Assembly: GCF_000290615.1 (NCBI RefSeq)
Contig: NZ_ALAS01000152.1
Location: 1 to 56,745 of the forward strand
Reading direction: 5' to 3'
Origin: Heyndrickxia coagulans DSM 1 = ATCC 7050
GTDB taxonomy: Bacteria > Bacillota > Bacilli > Bacillales > Bacillaceae_C
Length of the DNA: 56,745 nucleotides
Below the pieces are notes generated by a model that saw only the letters and a list, made by a program, of their open reading frames with translations, did no database searches and had not been told where the DNA came from. This document shows, piece by piece, positions 1 through 7,703 of the stretch (position 1 is the stretch's first letter; each line of letters opens with the position of its first letter). The position numbers and the translations under genes are program-made.

Positions 1-810
1 GCTTTCCGGATTTTCCGGGCGCCAGCTTTACGTTGCTTAGCGACAGAAAGATAGTCCTTGCGGGCTCTTTTTCTGTAGGTCCGTGGCTTATGTAATTCCT
101 TTTGTGTGGTTCATGCAGGACATCAACGATATGCTCCAATTTCTCACGGGCTTCGTTCAACAACCCAAGGTCTGTAGGGTAAGCAATATCAGTCGGTGCA
201 CAGGTTGCGTTCAGAATGAGCTTTCCTTTGTTATGCGTTTTAGGAGAAACCGATTCAGTTGAGTCTCTTCCGAAGCAGGACCAGAAGGTTAATGATCATC
301 ACTACCATGATCGTCATCAACGTCATCATCATTGTCGTCGTGATGATCATCATCGTTGCTCTTTTCCTCTTCCAATTGACGTTTTTGTTCTTCCAAGACG
401 ATCCATTCATTCAGTTCGTTGATGATATTTGCGCCCAAACGTTTTCTAAAACGAGTCATCAGAGAATGGTCGAATGGGGCTTTTTCCTGGAATTCAGGCA
501 AGCCGATAAAATACTGAAGATACGGGTTTTCTGTGATCTGTTCGACTGTTTCCCGGTCAGACAGCCCAAGCCGTTCTTTGATATAAAGAGCCCCAAGAGC
601 GATTCTGACAGAATAAGCCTTTTCGCCTTTGAATTTTTTCTTGGAGGACTTGGCATACTTTTCTTCCGCCATCCACCAAGGAATCATTTCAGCAAGACGG
701 ACCCAGCGATTTTCTTTATTTAATTTTCCACCGAAGGGTAGAAAAAAATCATCTACAAAAGTTAATTGATGTTCGGTCTTTTTGTACATCGCAACAGCCT
801 CCAAGTGCAA
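1..810 (-). pseudogene. IS5-family transposase remnant, frameshifted and cut by window edge
   Basis: The minus-strand frame from 810 to 289 encodes the N-terminal part of an IS5-type transposase (DUF772-like region with 'RIALGALYIKERLGLSDRETV' style content). It runs into an Asp/His simple repeat (about 289-345) and stops at 289. The family sequence then resumes in another frame, with the typical 'NATCAPTDIAYPTDLGLLNEAR' continuation at about 130-240. Another shift near 105-118 is needed to recover the Arg/Lys-rich 'KPRTYRKRARKDYL' stretch. At least two frameshifts therefore separate homologous pieces, and the catalytic C-terminal half lies beyond the window. The acidic repeat is the likely slippage point. 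The element cannot be active from this copy. The subgroup assignment (IS5, IS1182-like) is from memory. Confidence 0.8.
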
Positions 811-931
811 GGTTTTTTACATGTTTCCTATGAAATCCTTACACTTTATATTCGACAAAAGTAGCCAAAATCCTTGTCAAATCTGGAATTTTTGCTTATT
901 CAGCAAGCCCTACTTAAAAACCCAAATAACT

Positions 932-976
932 AAAAGAAATCAAATGGAGAAGTTGCTTCTCCATTTGATTTCTTTT
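932..976. terminator. perfect 20-bp stem hairpin
   Basis: Two 20-base arms (932-951 and 957-976) are exact reverse complements around the 5-base loop GTTGC. The hairpin is A-rich at one foot and T-rich at the other, so it could terminate transcription in both directions. It lies between the transposase remnant and rpsN. The stretch 811-1138 holds no other feature that I can support. The hairpin might instead belong to the end of the insertion sequence. Confidence 0.55.
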
Positions 977-1138
977 TAAGGTGAATTTTTTGCATCTCTA
1001 TATTAAGATGAACGAAGTATCATGTGATTTGAAAAATTATTTAGAAAGGTTTACTTATAATTCCAAAATATTCCACTATCTTTTCTATTGAATTTATAGT
1101 AAAATAAACTGTTAACGCATAGAAAGGAGGCAAACGTC

Positions 1139-1324
1139 ATGGCAAAGAAATCGATGATTGTCAAACAAAAACGTGAGCCGAAATTTAAAGTTCAGGCTTA
1201 CACACGCTGTGAGCGGTGCGGGCGTCCTCATTCGGTATACCGCAAATTCAAACTTTGCCGCATCTGTTTCCGGGAACTTGCGTATAAAGGCGAGATTCCA
1301 GGCGTAAAAAAATCCAGCTGGTAA
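1139..1324 (+). CDS. rpsN: 30S ribosomal protein S14, zinc-binding (type Z)
   Basis: This 61-residue protein matches the short zinc-containing S14 of Bacillus almost throughout. Two CxxC pairs (CERC and CRIC) bind the structural zinc. S14 sits in the head of the 30S subunit and is needed for late assembly. The start is fixed by AGAAAGGAGG about 7 bases upstream of the ATG. In Bacillus this gene normally lies inside the S10-spc ribosomal protein operon between rplE and rpsH. Here it stands alone, with a transposase remnant on one side and a helicase on the other, so it is either a relocated gene or an extra copy. Identification is firm; the reason for its isolation cannot be seen from the window. 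Confidence 0.95.
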   Translation: MAKKSMIVKQKREPKFKVQAYTRCERCGRPHSVYRKFKLCRICFRELAYKGEIPGVKKSSW

Positions 1325-1785
1325 GCCTTCCCCGCTCCCCTTTTTCGGGGCACGGGATACATATCCCCGTTCTTTCCGCATCTTTGTAAATTCTTTAATC
1401 TCTCTTCATCATAATTTAACAAACCGGTGGTACTCTAAAATCAGCGGGGATGGCAAGCGTGGCCATCATCGGTACACCGCGTAGGCGGAGCGGGTACCTT
1501 GATTTCCAGTACAGCCGGCATGTTTACTTGGAAATCCAAAACCTTTCCCTTCTGATTTTTTTAAAAGGAATTTCGGCATGCATGCAGAAATTTTTCTTTT
1601 ATAGAAAATGAAAAAAAGGGAGGACATAGGAAAATGTCGTCATAGGCAAAACCTTTTATGACGAGGTATGTGTCAAGCTTTTCTCGATTGTGAGATGTTG
1701 AAGGCAGCCTTCGAATGCGATTGAGAACTATTTTTATACATATGAGACAGTTGTCAAAACTGAATGGTTAGATTTTATGTCAACA
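1325..1785. other. intergenic region without a recognisable gene
   Basis: No convincing reading frame is present between rpsN and the helicase. A GC-rich dyad follows rpsN around 1329-1356 (weak terminator, no clean T-run). An 8-base inverted pair, GATTTCCA / TGGAAATC, occurs around 1502-1537. A GGTGGTAC string near 1428 recalls the T-box motif, but the surrounding T-box elements are missing, so no riboswitch is called. Confidence 0.4.
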
Positions 1786-1831
1786 CTCCGTTCCAATATG
1801 CTACTATTAAACCAAAGCAATTGGAACGGAG
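1786..1831 (+). promoter_or_regulatory. 12-bp inverted repeat that sequesters the helicase ribosome-binding site
   Basis: CTCCGTTCCAAT (1786-1797) is an exact reverse complement of ATTGGAACGGAG (1820-1831). The 3' arm contains the GGAACGGAG Shine-Dalgarno-like sequence of the following helicase gene, so folding of the mRNA leader would hide the ribosome site. The 22-base loop is A-rich. The dyad could also be a protein-binding operator. The geometry is seen directly; the regulatory role is inference. Confidence 0.5.
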
Positions 1832-1839
1832 CAATGTCA

Positions 1840-4011
1840 ATGGACACGAAACAAGACTTTTTTACCCGTAAAAAAGAGGAGTCCGGAATTGTGCTGAATG
1901 CAGTGCAGCAAGAGGCCGTAAAGCAAACGGAAGGTCCGCTTTTGCTTTTGGCTTCTCCCGGGTCCGGAAAAACGACGACAATTATCATGCGGATCGGCTA
2001 TTTAATTGAAGAAAAAGGGGTGGCACCTGCACGGATCAAAGCCATTACGTTCAGCCGGGCCGCTGCCGCTGACATGAAAGACCGGTTCCGAAAGCTTTTT
2101 CCGAATCTTCCGCCCGTTGATTTTTCAACGATCCACAGCCTTGCTTTTGAACTCGTCCGCGTATTTTTCAGACGGAACAATGCTCCTTTCTTGCTGATTG
2201 AAGGCGAGGCAGGACCGTACCATAAGAAAAAAATCTTGCGGAATGTGTACAAGGCCATTCATGGAGAGAAGATCACGGAAGACCAGCTGGAGGAACTGCA
2301 GACGTATATCAGCTATATCAAAAACAAGATGATCCCGCCTGCAAAATGGAGGAAGGTGGCGACGAGTGTGCCGGAAGCTGCCCGGATTTTAAAGGAGTAT
2401 GAGGCATTTAAAAAGCAGGGCACCAGACAGCTGCTTCTTGATTTTGATGATATGCTGACGCATGCGAATGAAATATTAAGGCGTGATCCTGATCTTCTCC
2501 GTATGTATCAGGGGCGTTATGACTATGTGCTGACGGATGAGAGCCAGGATACGTCCATGGTACAGCATGCCATTGTTGAAAAGCTTGTGCGCCGGCATCG
2601 CAATTTGTGCGTTGTCGCCGATGATGATCAGTCAATATACAGCTGGCGGGGTGCGGAGCCGTCCTACTTGCTAAATTTTAATAAAGTGTATCCGGATGCG
2701 AAAATTTTATTTATGGAACAAAATTACCGGTCATCTCAAGAGGTTGTCACGACTGCCAACCTGTTTATCAAGCGCAACAAGCACCGCTATGATAAAAACA
2801 TGTTCACGGAAAACCCGCCTGCCGGGCCGATCCGGTTTGTGCGCCTGCCGGATTATAAATACCAGGCAAAATATTTGGCCCAAAACATTGCCGCATCCGA
2901 AAATTTCTCGGAAATTGCCGTGCTGTACCGCAACAATATGTCTTCGATTGCCCTGATCAACGAATTTGACCGGGAAGGGATTCCGTTTTATCTCAAAGAT
3001 ACCGACAACCGCTTTTTCTCCCACTGGGTCGTCCAGGATATTTTGAATGTGATGCGGCTCACGTTTACCGATAAACGGGCGGATATCCTCGCGCAGGTCC
3101 ATTCGAAACTGGACGGTTATATTACGAAACAGCAGATGGAAGCGGTAAAGGGGATCCATAATAACCAATCTGTTTTTGACAATTTAATCCAATACGCACA
3201 TTTGAAGGACTACCAGGTCCAAAAAGTGCGTGAAGTAAAGGAGACGTTCCGGGAAATGCGGGGCATGCCGCCGCTGGATGCGATTCATGTTATTCGCGGC
3301 AGGCTCGGCTATGAAAAAGCGCTCGAAAACATGTGCAAAAGATTAGGATTTCGAAAGGATCCCCTGATTGGCATTTTAAACACACTCGAAGAAATCGCGG
3401 ACACGCTTTCCACCATGGAGGAATTTGCCGCGCGTCTTCAGCATTTGGCGCAAATTTTAAAAACGGCGAAAGGGAACAAAGGCCGGAATGCTGTGACGCT
3501 TTCGACGTTTCACAGCTCTAAAGGCTTGGAGTTTGAAAAAGTATATATGATTGACCTGGTGAATGGGATCATTCCGGGTGACGATGAAAAAGAAGATGAG
3601 TTACTGATGGAAGAATCGGTCCGTCTTTTTTATGTGGCCATGACGCGCGCGAAAAAGTCGCTGGAAATGGTCAGCTATGAAAAACGGGACCGAACCCGGA
3701 CAATGGACTCGCCGTTTGTTGCAGCGGTGAAGGAAATTGTCAACAATGTTGAAAAGGCGGCAAAAACAAAGCCGGACATGGCAGTTGCCCGAATCGGCAA
3801 AAAGACGGTCTCCATCCCGCAGAACCCGAATGCAATGAAGGATGCCTCCGCTTTTGTGGCCGGCAAAAAAATCCGGCACCGTGTGTTTGGCCATGGTGAA
3901 ATTGTAGAGATCAACGGCGACACCATGGCCATCCGGTTCGAAAAACGGACGGTGAAACTGTCTATCCCGACCTGCATCGAAATGGGGCTGCTTGAGGAAG
4001 CCGGTCGGTAA
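1840..4011 (+). CDS. UvrD/PcrA-family ATP-dependent DNA helicase (YjcD-like)
   Basis: This superfamily 1A 3'-5' helicase is close in size and layout to B. subtilis YjcD. From the chosen ATG (723 aa) it shows Walker A ASPGSGKT (residues 38-45), motif II DESQD, motif III DDDQSIYSWRGA, QNYRSS (motif IV), a TFHSSKGLEFEKVYMIDL block (motif V) and LFYVAMTRAKKSL (motif VI). The last ~65 residues (VFGHGEIVEINGDTMAIRFE) resemble the Tudor-like tail by which PcrA contacts RNA polymerase. ATG 1840 lies 8 bases after GGAACGGAG. ATG 1834 is too close to it, and an in-frame ATG at 1777 lies upstream of the dyad and lacks a ribosome site. The gene is monocistronic, followed by a strong terminator. The likely role is repair or processing of replication and transcription conflicts. 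Confidence 0.9.
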   Translation: MDTKQDFFTRKKEESGIVLNAVQQEAVKQTEGPLLLLASPGSGKTTTIIMRIGYLIEEKGVAPARIKAITFSRAAAADMKDRFRKLFPNLPPVDFSTIHSLAFELVRVFFRRNNAPFLLIEGEAGPYHKKKILRNVYKAIHGEKITEDQLEELQTYISYIKNKMIPPAKWRKVATSVPEAARILKEYEAFKKQGTRQLLLDFDDMLTHANEILRRDPDLLRMYQGRYDYVLTDESQDTSMVQHAIVEKLVRRHRNLCVVADDDQSIYSWRGAEPSYLLNFNKVYPDAKILFMEQNYRSSQEVVTTANLFIKRNKHRYDKNMFTENPPAGPIRFVRLPDYKYQAKYLAQNIAASENFSEIAVLYRNNMSSIALINEFDREGIPFYLKDTDNRFFSHWVVQDILNVMRLTFTDKRADILAQVHSKLDGYITKQQMEAVKGIHNNQSVFDNLIQYAHLKDYQVQKVREVKETFREMRGMPPLDAIHVIRGRLGYEKALENMCKRLGFRKDPLIGILNTLEEIADTLSTMEEFAARLQHLAQILKTAKGNKGRNAVTLSTFHSSKGLEFEKVYMIDLVNGIIPGDDEKEDELLMEESVRLFYVAMTRAKKSLEMVSYEKRDRTRTMDSPFVAAVKEIVNNVEKAAKTKPDMAVARIGKKTVSIPQNPNAMKDASAFVAGKKIRHRVFGHGEIVEINGDTMAIRFEKRTVKLSIPTCIEMGLLEEAGR

Positions 4012-4045
4012 TCGTGTGTGAAGAAGGAAAACTGAAGCGGATATA

Positions 4046-4074
4046 AAAAATGCCGGGAATCTCCCGGCATTTTT
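4046..4074. terminator. bidirectional rho-independent terminator
   Basis: AAAAATGCCGGGA and TCCCGGCATTTTT form a hairpin with A-run and T-run feet, just after the helicase stop. It can serve the helicase on the plus strand and the convergent permease on the minus strand. A second 10-bp dyad without a T-run (GGATGCAGGC 4121-4130 / GCCTGCATCC 4152-4161) lies nearby. Confidence 0.85.
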
Positions 4075-4218
4075 GCACCCCTGACCGCCGCAAAGGGTTC
4101 GCGGCTGTATGTAAGGCAAGGGATGCAGGCCATTTTGATGATTGCAGCAAAGCCTGCATCCGGTTGGTGACACGGGACTCCGTGCAAATGGGAGCAGAGC
4201 ATTCCCTGCTGTTTGGCA

Positions 4219-5514
4219 TTACTGCTCGCGGATGCTGTTTTCCTGCATTTTTCTTTTTTTTCTCCAAATCAGCAGCTGTTCTGTCAAAATGCCGACTACA
4301 GATCCAAGGATTAAGCCGTTGTTTAGAAAAGTTGCCACGACCATTGGCAAATGTTCGGTCGCATGAGCGGGTAAGAACATTGCGCCGATTCCGACCAGGA
4401 AGGAGATGCCCGCTGTTGTATGGGCAATCTCTTTGTCCGGGCTTTTTTCAAGGTCATTTAAGGCAAGGCCGACCAACTGTGTGAAGACCACAAAGGTAAC
4501 GGCATAACCGACCGGCGCGGGAATCGCAGACATGATATGCACGAGCGGTGGGAGCAGAGCAATAATGGAAACGAAACAAGCGCCGTACAAAAATGGTTTC
4601 AGCACTTTTATGCCGGTTTGTGCAACATAGCCTGCCGCTGCTGCAATCGGCACCGCACCGACAGCGGAAAAGACGCCGGCAAGCAGCTGGTTGATGCCGG
4701 ATATGAACAGACTGCTCCGCACCCGCTCTTGGCGGACTCCCGTCACATTTCCCATGACGCGCACAGACGTAATCATATTTGCAGTTAGCAAAAGCCCGAT
4801 GAATACACCGGTTGTGATGGCGCCGGAATCAAAACGCGGTTTTCCAAAATCAAATACGGCGGGAAGAGAGAACCAGCTTTCCCCAAATGTAATAGCCGGC
4901 GCTTCACCGAAAAGCGCGAACAAAATCCAGCCGCAAATCAAACCGAGCATGATCGAATATTGCTTGACCCACGGTTTCTTTACATGACCAAAATAGAATG
5001 TAAGCAATACTGTGACAAGGCTCAAAACAGCAACAAGCGGCCGGACTTCCTGATGGGCCCCCGTAATGCCGAGCATCCCTTTCATAAAAGAGCCGCTCAA
5101 CTGCAGCACCAACAATAGCAAATAAATAAATGTCACTACCGGTGTAAACAGTTTATTTAATTGGTCCACAAGGCCGGTAAAAGCGAGCAGGAAGAAAAAG
5201 ATGCCGGTTACAATCAGTGCGCCTGACAAATATTGCAGAGATTCAGTGCTTGAACTGTACATGCTGCCGACAAGCCCCGCATAAATGGCAAACACGCTCC
5301 ACCACAGCCCGGCGGGCCCTTCATTGATTGGCATTCTGTGGCCGAAAATGCCTTGCAAAAGGCCGCCGATCCCGAGTACAAAAAGCGTCCGCTGCACAAA
5401 CAGGGCAGTCTCACCTGCACTGAAATGGAAAGCAGCCGCAATGGCAATCGGGGCCGCGATCGACCCGGCGATCATAAATGCCATCCATTGCAGCGACGAA
5501 ATCAATGTTTTCAT
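4219..5514 (-). CDS. NCS2-family nucleobase permease (uracil/xanthine type)
   Basis: This 431-residue, very hydrophobic protein has about 12-13 membrane spans and the layout of the NCS2 nucleobase:cation symporters (UraA/PbuX/PyrP family). It includes an early NEGPAGLWW segment and a repeated glycine/alanine-rich core (GFDSGAITTGVFIGLLLTAN-like stretches). It would import a purine or pyrimidine base with a proton or sodium ion. ATG 5514 (MKTLISSLQW) is preferred over an in-frame TTG at 5538, because the TTG has no ribosome site; the ATG has only a weak one. A minus-strand promoter-like TATAAT lies at 5564-5569. The substrate cannot be fixed from sequence alone and no purine riboswitch is visible upstream. 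Confidence 0.8.
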   Translation of the reverse strand: MKTLISSLQWMAFMIAGSIAAPIAIAAAFHFSAGETALFVQRTLFVLGIGGLLQGIFGHRMPINEGPAGLWWSVFAIYAGLVGSMYSSSTESLQYLSGALIVTGIFFFLLAFTGLVDQLNKLFTPVVTFIYLLLLVLQLSGSFMKGMLGITGAHQEVRPLVAVLSLVTVLLTFYFGHVKKPWVKQYSIMLGLICGWILFALFGEAPAITFGESWFSLPAVFDFGKPRFDSGAITTGVFIGLLLTANMITSVRVMGNVTGVRQERVRSSLFISGINQLLAGVFSAVGAVPIAAAAGYVAQTGIKVLKPFLYGACFVSIIALLPPLVHIMSAIPAPVGYAVTFVVFTQLVGLALNDLEKSPDKEIAHTTAGISFLVGIGAMFLPAHATEHLPMVVATFLNNGLILGSVVGILTEQLLIWRKKRKMQENSIREQ

Positions 5515-5563
5515 AGACACACCGTTCTTTCCGTTCAAAAAATGGAAAATACCAGTAAATATA

Positions 5564-5569
5564 ATTATA
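5564..5569 (-). promoter_or_regulatory. -10 element (TATAAT) of the nucleobase permease
   Basis: On the minus strand a TGcTATAAT extended -10 sequence stands about 45 bases upstream of the permease ATG. The -35 region is poor, as is usual for extended -10 promoters. Confidence 0.5.
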
Positions 5570-5671
5570 GCAAAACAGGTTTTACATTTTAAACATAATA
5601 CACTTTACGGACGAGGGAGGGATAGTGGGCATGGCGGACAGCGGCATAAACTGGGGCGGCAAACCGGACGG

Positions 5672-5757
5672 GGCGCGTGCTAAGCCATGTTTTTTGCCCA
5701 TGTTTTAATTTATATAAAAATCTAGCGTATATGTGGCGCGGGCTAAGCTATGTTTGG
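5672..5757. repeat. pair of imperfect ~22-bp direct repeats
   Basis: The string GGCGCG[T/G]GCTAAGC[C/T]ATGTTT occurs at 5672 and again at 5735, with a 63-base period. No reading frame with a ribosome site covers them. They precede the 52-bp tandem repeat block in a gene-free region of about 700 bases (5515-6240). Confidence 0.5.
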
Positions 5758-5910
5758 ATCCGCAAAAAATTTCTGGACGATCTTCATGCAGAACGCTTTT
5801 TGTTTGTCATTAAAAGAGTTTGCGGTTGCCTTTACTTAGGCGTGCTATCTCGAAAAAAATTATGATGGATAATTTTTGCTGGTGCTACGTGGTATCGGCA
5901 GGCCGGTTAT

Positions 5911-6170
5911 GTTAAGGAAGCTCGGTAAAAAGGTGTTGTTTCTTAACATAGAGGCCGTCTACGTAAAGGAAGCGCGGTAAAAAGATGTTGTTTCTTAACA
6001 TAGAGGCCGTCTACGTTAAGGAAGCACGGTAAAAAGATGTTGTTTTTTAACATAGAGGTCGTCTACGTAAAGGAAGCGCGGTAAAAAGATATTGTTCCTT
6101 AACATAGAGCCCGCCTACATTAAGGAAGCGAGCAAAAAAGGCACTGTTTCTTCACATAGAAGCGTATATG
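5911..6170. repeat. five tandem copies of a 52-bp intergenic repeat
   Basis: Copies start at 5911, 5963, 6015, 6067 and 6119, exactly 52 bases apart. The consensus runs GT[T/A]AAGGAAGCNCGGTAAA, then AGATGTTGTTTCTTAAC, then ATAGAGGCCGTCTAC. The last copy is the most diverged. Each unit carries CTTAAC, which can pair with GTTAAG at the head of its own unit or of the next one, so alternative hairpins are possible. Units 2 and 4 begin GTAAAG instead of GTTAAG. No open frame with a ribosome site crosses the block. It resembles a variable-number tandem repeat; its function is unknown. Confidence 0.95.
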
Positions 6171-6206
6171 TTTATTTTTTGCCAAAATTTGTTTAGGTAA
6201 AAACAA

Positions 6207-6232
6207 TTCGGGCAATGGATCCCTTGCCCGAA
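6207..6232 (-). terminator. terminator of the TauE-type gene
   Basis: TTCGGGCAA and TTGCCCGAA form a 9-bp stem around an 8-base loop. On the minus strand it is followed by TTGTTTTTACC. It sits directly after the stop codon of the TauE-family gene. Confidence 0.8.
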
Positions 6233-6240
6233 CATGTTCC

Positions 6241-7131
6241 TTATTCTGCGACGCTTACGCTGGCGCTGGCAACTGCCCGCTTGTGTTTTCTGATTGTATA
6301 GAAAATGAGGATTGCCCATATTGCCGCAATGGCTGTATAGGTAACGCCGTACCAGCCGCTTCCGGCGCCGGCCATTTTTAATAAAGTTTGCACGTTGCTG
6401 AACACAATCATGCCGCTGACAATGACAGCCAGCAAATGAGCCGGCAAAATTTTAACCAGATAGGCTGCAATCGGTGCGGCGATCAGGCCGCCAAGCATGA
6501 GGGCGATCGTCCAGATCCAGTTAATCTGCATAGCGCCGAGGGATAAAAGGAAACCGATGCTTGACGCCAGGGATACGGCAAATTCACTTGTATCCACCGA
6601 GCCGATCACTTTCCGCGGTTCGATGTCATTTCTGGACAGCAAAGCCGGTGTGGCGATAGGGCCCCAGCCGCCGCCCCCCGTTGCATCAAAAAATCCTGCG
6701 ACAAAGCCGAGCGGGATAAAAAATACGTTAGACCCGGTCTTTTCTTTGACTTTCAACGCCCCGCGCGCGTTGATCAGAAACCGGATAAGAATATAGAGGC
6801 CAAGGGCGATCAGAAAAATAGAAATGTACGGTTTTAATGTGCTTGCAGGAAGATGGCTGAGAACGGTTGCCCCGAGAAAGGCGCCGACAGCCCCGGGTAC
6901 AACCAGTTTCCAAATGATCCCTTTATCGACATTCCCAAATTTCATATGTGAGACCCCGGAAGCCGCCGTTGTAAAAACCTCCGCCAAATGCACAGAAGCT
7001 GATGCGACAGCCGGCGCAATTCCGAAAGCCAAGAGGAGTGAGGTTGAAGTCACCCCGTAACCCATTCCGAGAGATCCATCCACCAATTGTGCGGCAAGGC
7101 CGACAAGTGCTAAGACAATTAATTTTTGCAT
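6241..7131 (-). CDS. TauE/SafE-family sulfur anion transporter, S-box controlled
   Basis: A roughly 296-residue membrane protein of the TauE/SafE (DUF81) family, with two sets of four membrane spans and the family's repeated glycine-rich motifs (VDGSLGMGYGVTSTSLLLAFG near the N-terminus, GFFDATGGGGWGPIATPALL in the middle). Family members move sulfite, sulfoacetate or related anions. The SAM riboswitch upstream places this gene in the methionine/cysteine regulon, which favours a sulfur substrate and uptake or homeostasis when SAM is low. ATG 7131 lies 8 bases after GGGGA. ATG 7137 and ATG 7155 are alternatives. The gene is monocistronic, with its own promoter, riboswitch and terminator. Direction of transport is unknown. 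Confidence 0.85.
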   Translation of the reverse strand: MQKLIVLALVGLAAQLVDGSLGMGYGVTSTSLLLAFGIAPAVASASVHLAEVFTTAASGVSHMKFGNVDKGIIWKLVVPGAVGAFLGATVLSHLPASTLKPYISIFLIALGLYILIRFLINARGALKVKEKTGSNVFFIPLGFVAGFFDATGGGGWGPIATPALLSRNDIEPRKVIGSVDTSEFAVSLASSIGFLLSLGAMQINWIWTIALMLGGLIAAPIAAYLVKILPAHLLAVIVSGMIVFSNVQTLLKMAGAGSGWYGVTYTAIAAIWAILIFYTIRKHKRAVASASVSVAE

Positions 7132-7244
7132 GTTCATGTTCCCCGCTTTCTTCATCCATAAATTTGATTCATCCTGATGTAGAGGAATTATACGCATCAG
7201 GGCCTATCCTGGTTTAAACGGCCGGCCTTGCAGAAATTAAAAAT

Positions 7245-7391
7245 CTTTCCGCCATTTTACGGAAAGACAGCGAGTAAAGGATAAGCGCTTATCTTTCAAA
7301 ATGGTACCCATTTTGCTGGAATTGGCACCTTGCTGCTCGCTGCAGGTTGCCGGACTTCATTGGGCCAGATCCCTCCGCCGCTCTTGATAAG
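7245..7391 (-). promoter_or_regulatory. SAM-I (S-box) riboswitch with terminator expression platform
   Basis: Read on the minus strand from 7391, the leader shows the S-box landmarks in order: CTTATCAAGAG, GGCGGAGGGA, CTGGCCCAATGAAGTCCGGCAACC (broken here as CTGGCCCAATGAAG and TCCGGCAACC), AAGGTGCCAATTCC, then closing GATAAG (7293-7288). The P1 helix pairs CTTATC with GATAAG. Downstream, CTTTCCG / CGGAAAG (7266-7245) forms a hairpin followed by ATTTTTAATTT, a clear terminator. When SAM is bound, transcription should stop; when SAM is scarce, the TauE-type gene is expressed. Confidence 0.93.
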
Positions 7392-7407
7392 TAATTTGTT
7401 GTTTAAA

Positions 7408-7435
7408 ATTTTATCAGAAAATAAATGGAAGTCAA
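7408..7435 (-). promoter_or_regulatory. sigma-A promoter of the S-box leader
   Basis: Minus-strand TTGACT (7435-7430), a 16-base spacer, then TAAAAT (7413-7408), placed about 17 bases upstream of the riboswitch P1 helix. Confidence 0.8.
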
Positions 7436-7485
7436 TATAATTATTGCAAGTTTTTTTATCGGATTTATACGAATGGGGGGATAAA

Positions 7486-7526
7486 GAAAAAACCCCCATC
7501 AGATTACGCTCTGTCGGGAGTTTTTT
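7486..7526. terminator. imperfect bidirectional terminator hairpin
   Basis: AGAAAAAACCCCCATCAGA and TCTGTCGGGAGTTTTTTCT pair with a few mismatches around a short loop. A-run and T-run feet are present. It most likely ends transcripts of the amino acid permease gene on the minus strand. Nothing else is seen between 7527 and 7703. Confidence 0.6.
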
Positions 7527-7703
7527 CTTTACGCCGGATTGGTGTTAAAAAGCTTGTTTTAGGATGCGCGGGGGGATTATGGTTGCTTCCATTCAATAGT
7601 CCGAACGGGTTAGCGGGCCCGCCCATTCTGGCAGTTTGATACGCGCTATCCACCCGTGCCTGTCCCCTGCACGCCCAAGGAAACCGGTTTTATCAACACA
7701 AGC

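Noticed and set aside
1425-1560. GGTGGTAC motif and GC-rich dyads resembling a T-box leader
   Set aside because: The specifier loop, AG bulge and antiterminator are not recognisable, and no aminoacyl-tRNA synthetase or amino acid gene follows.
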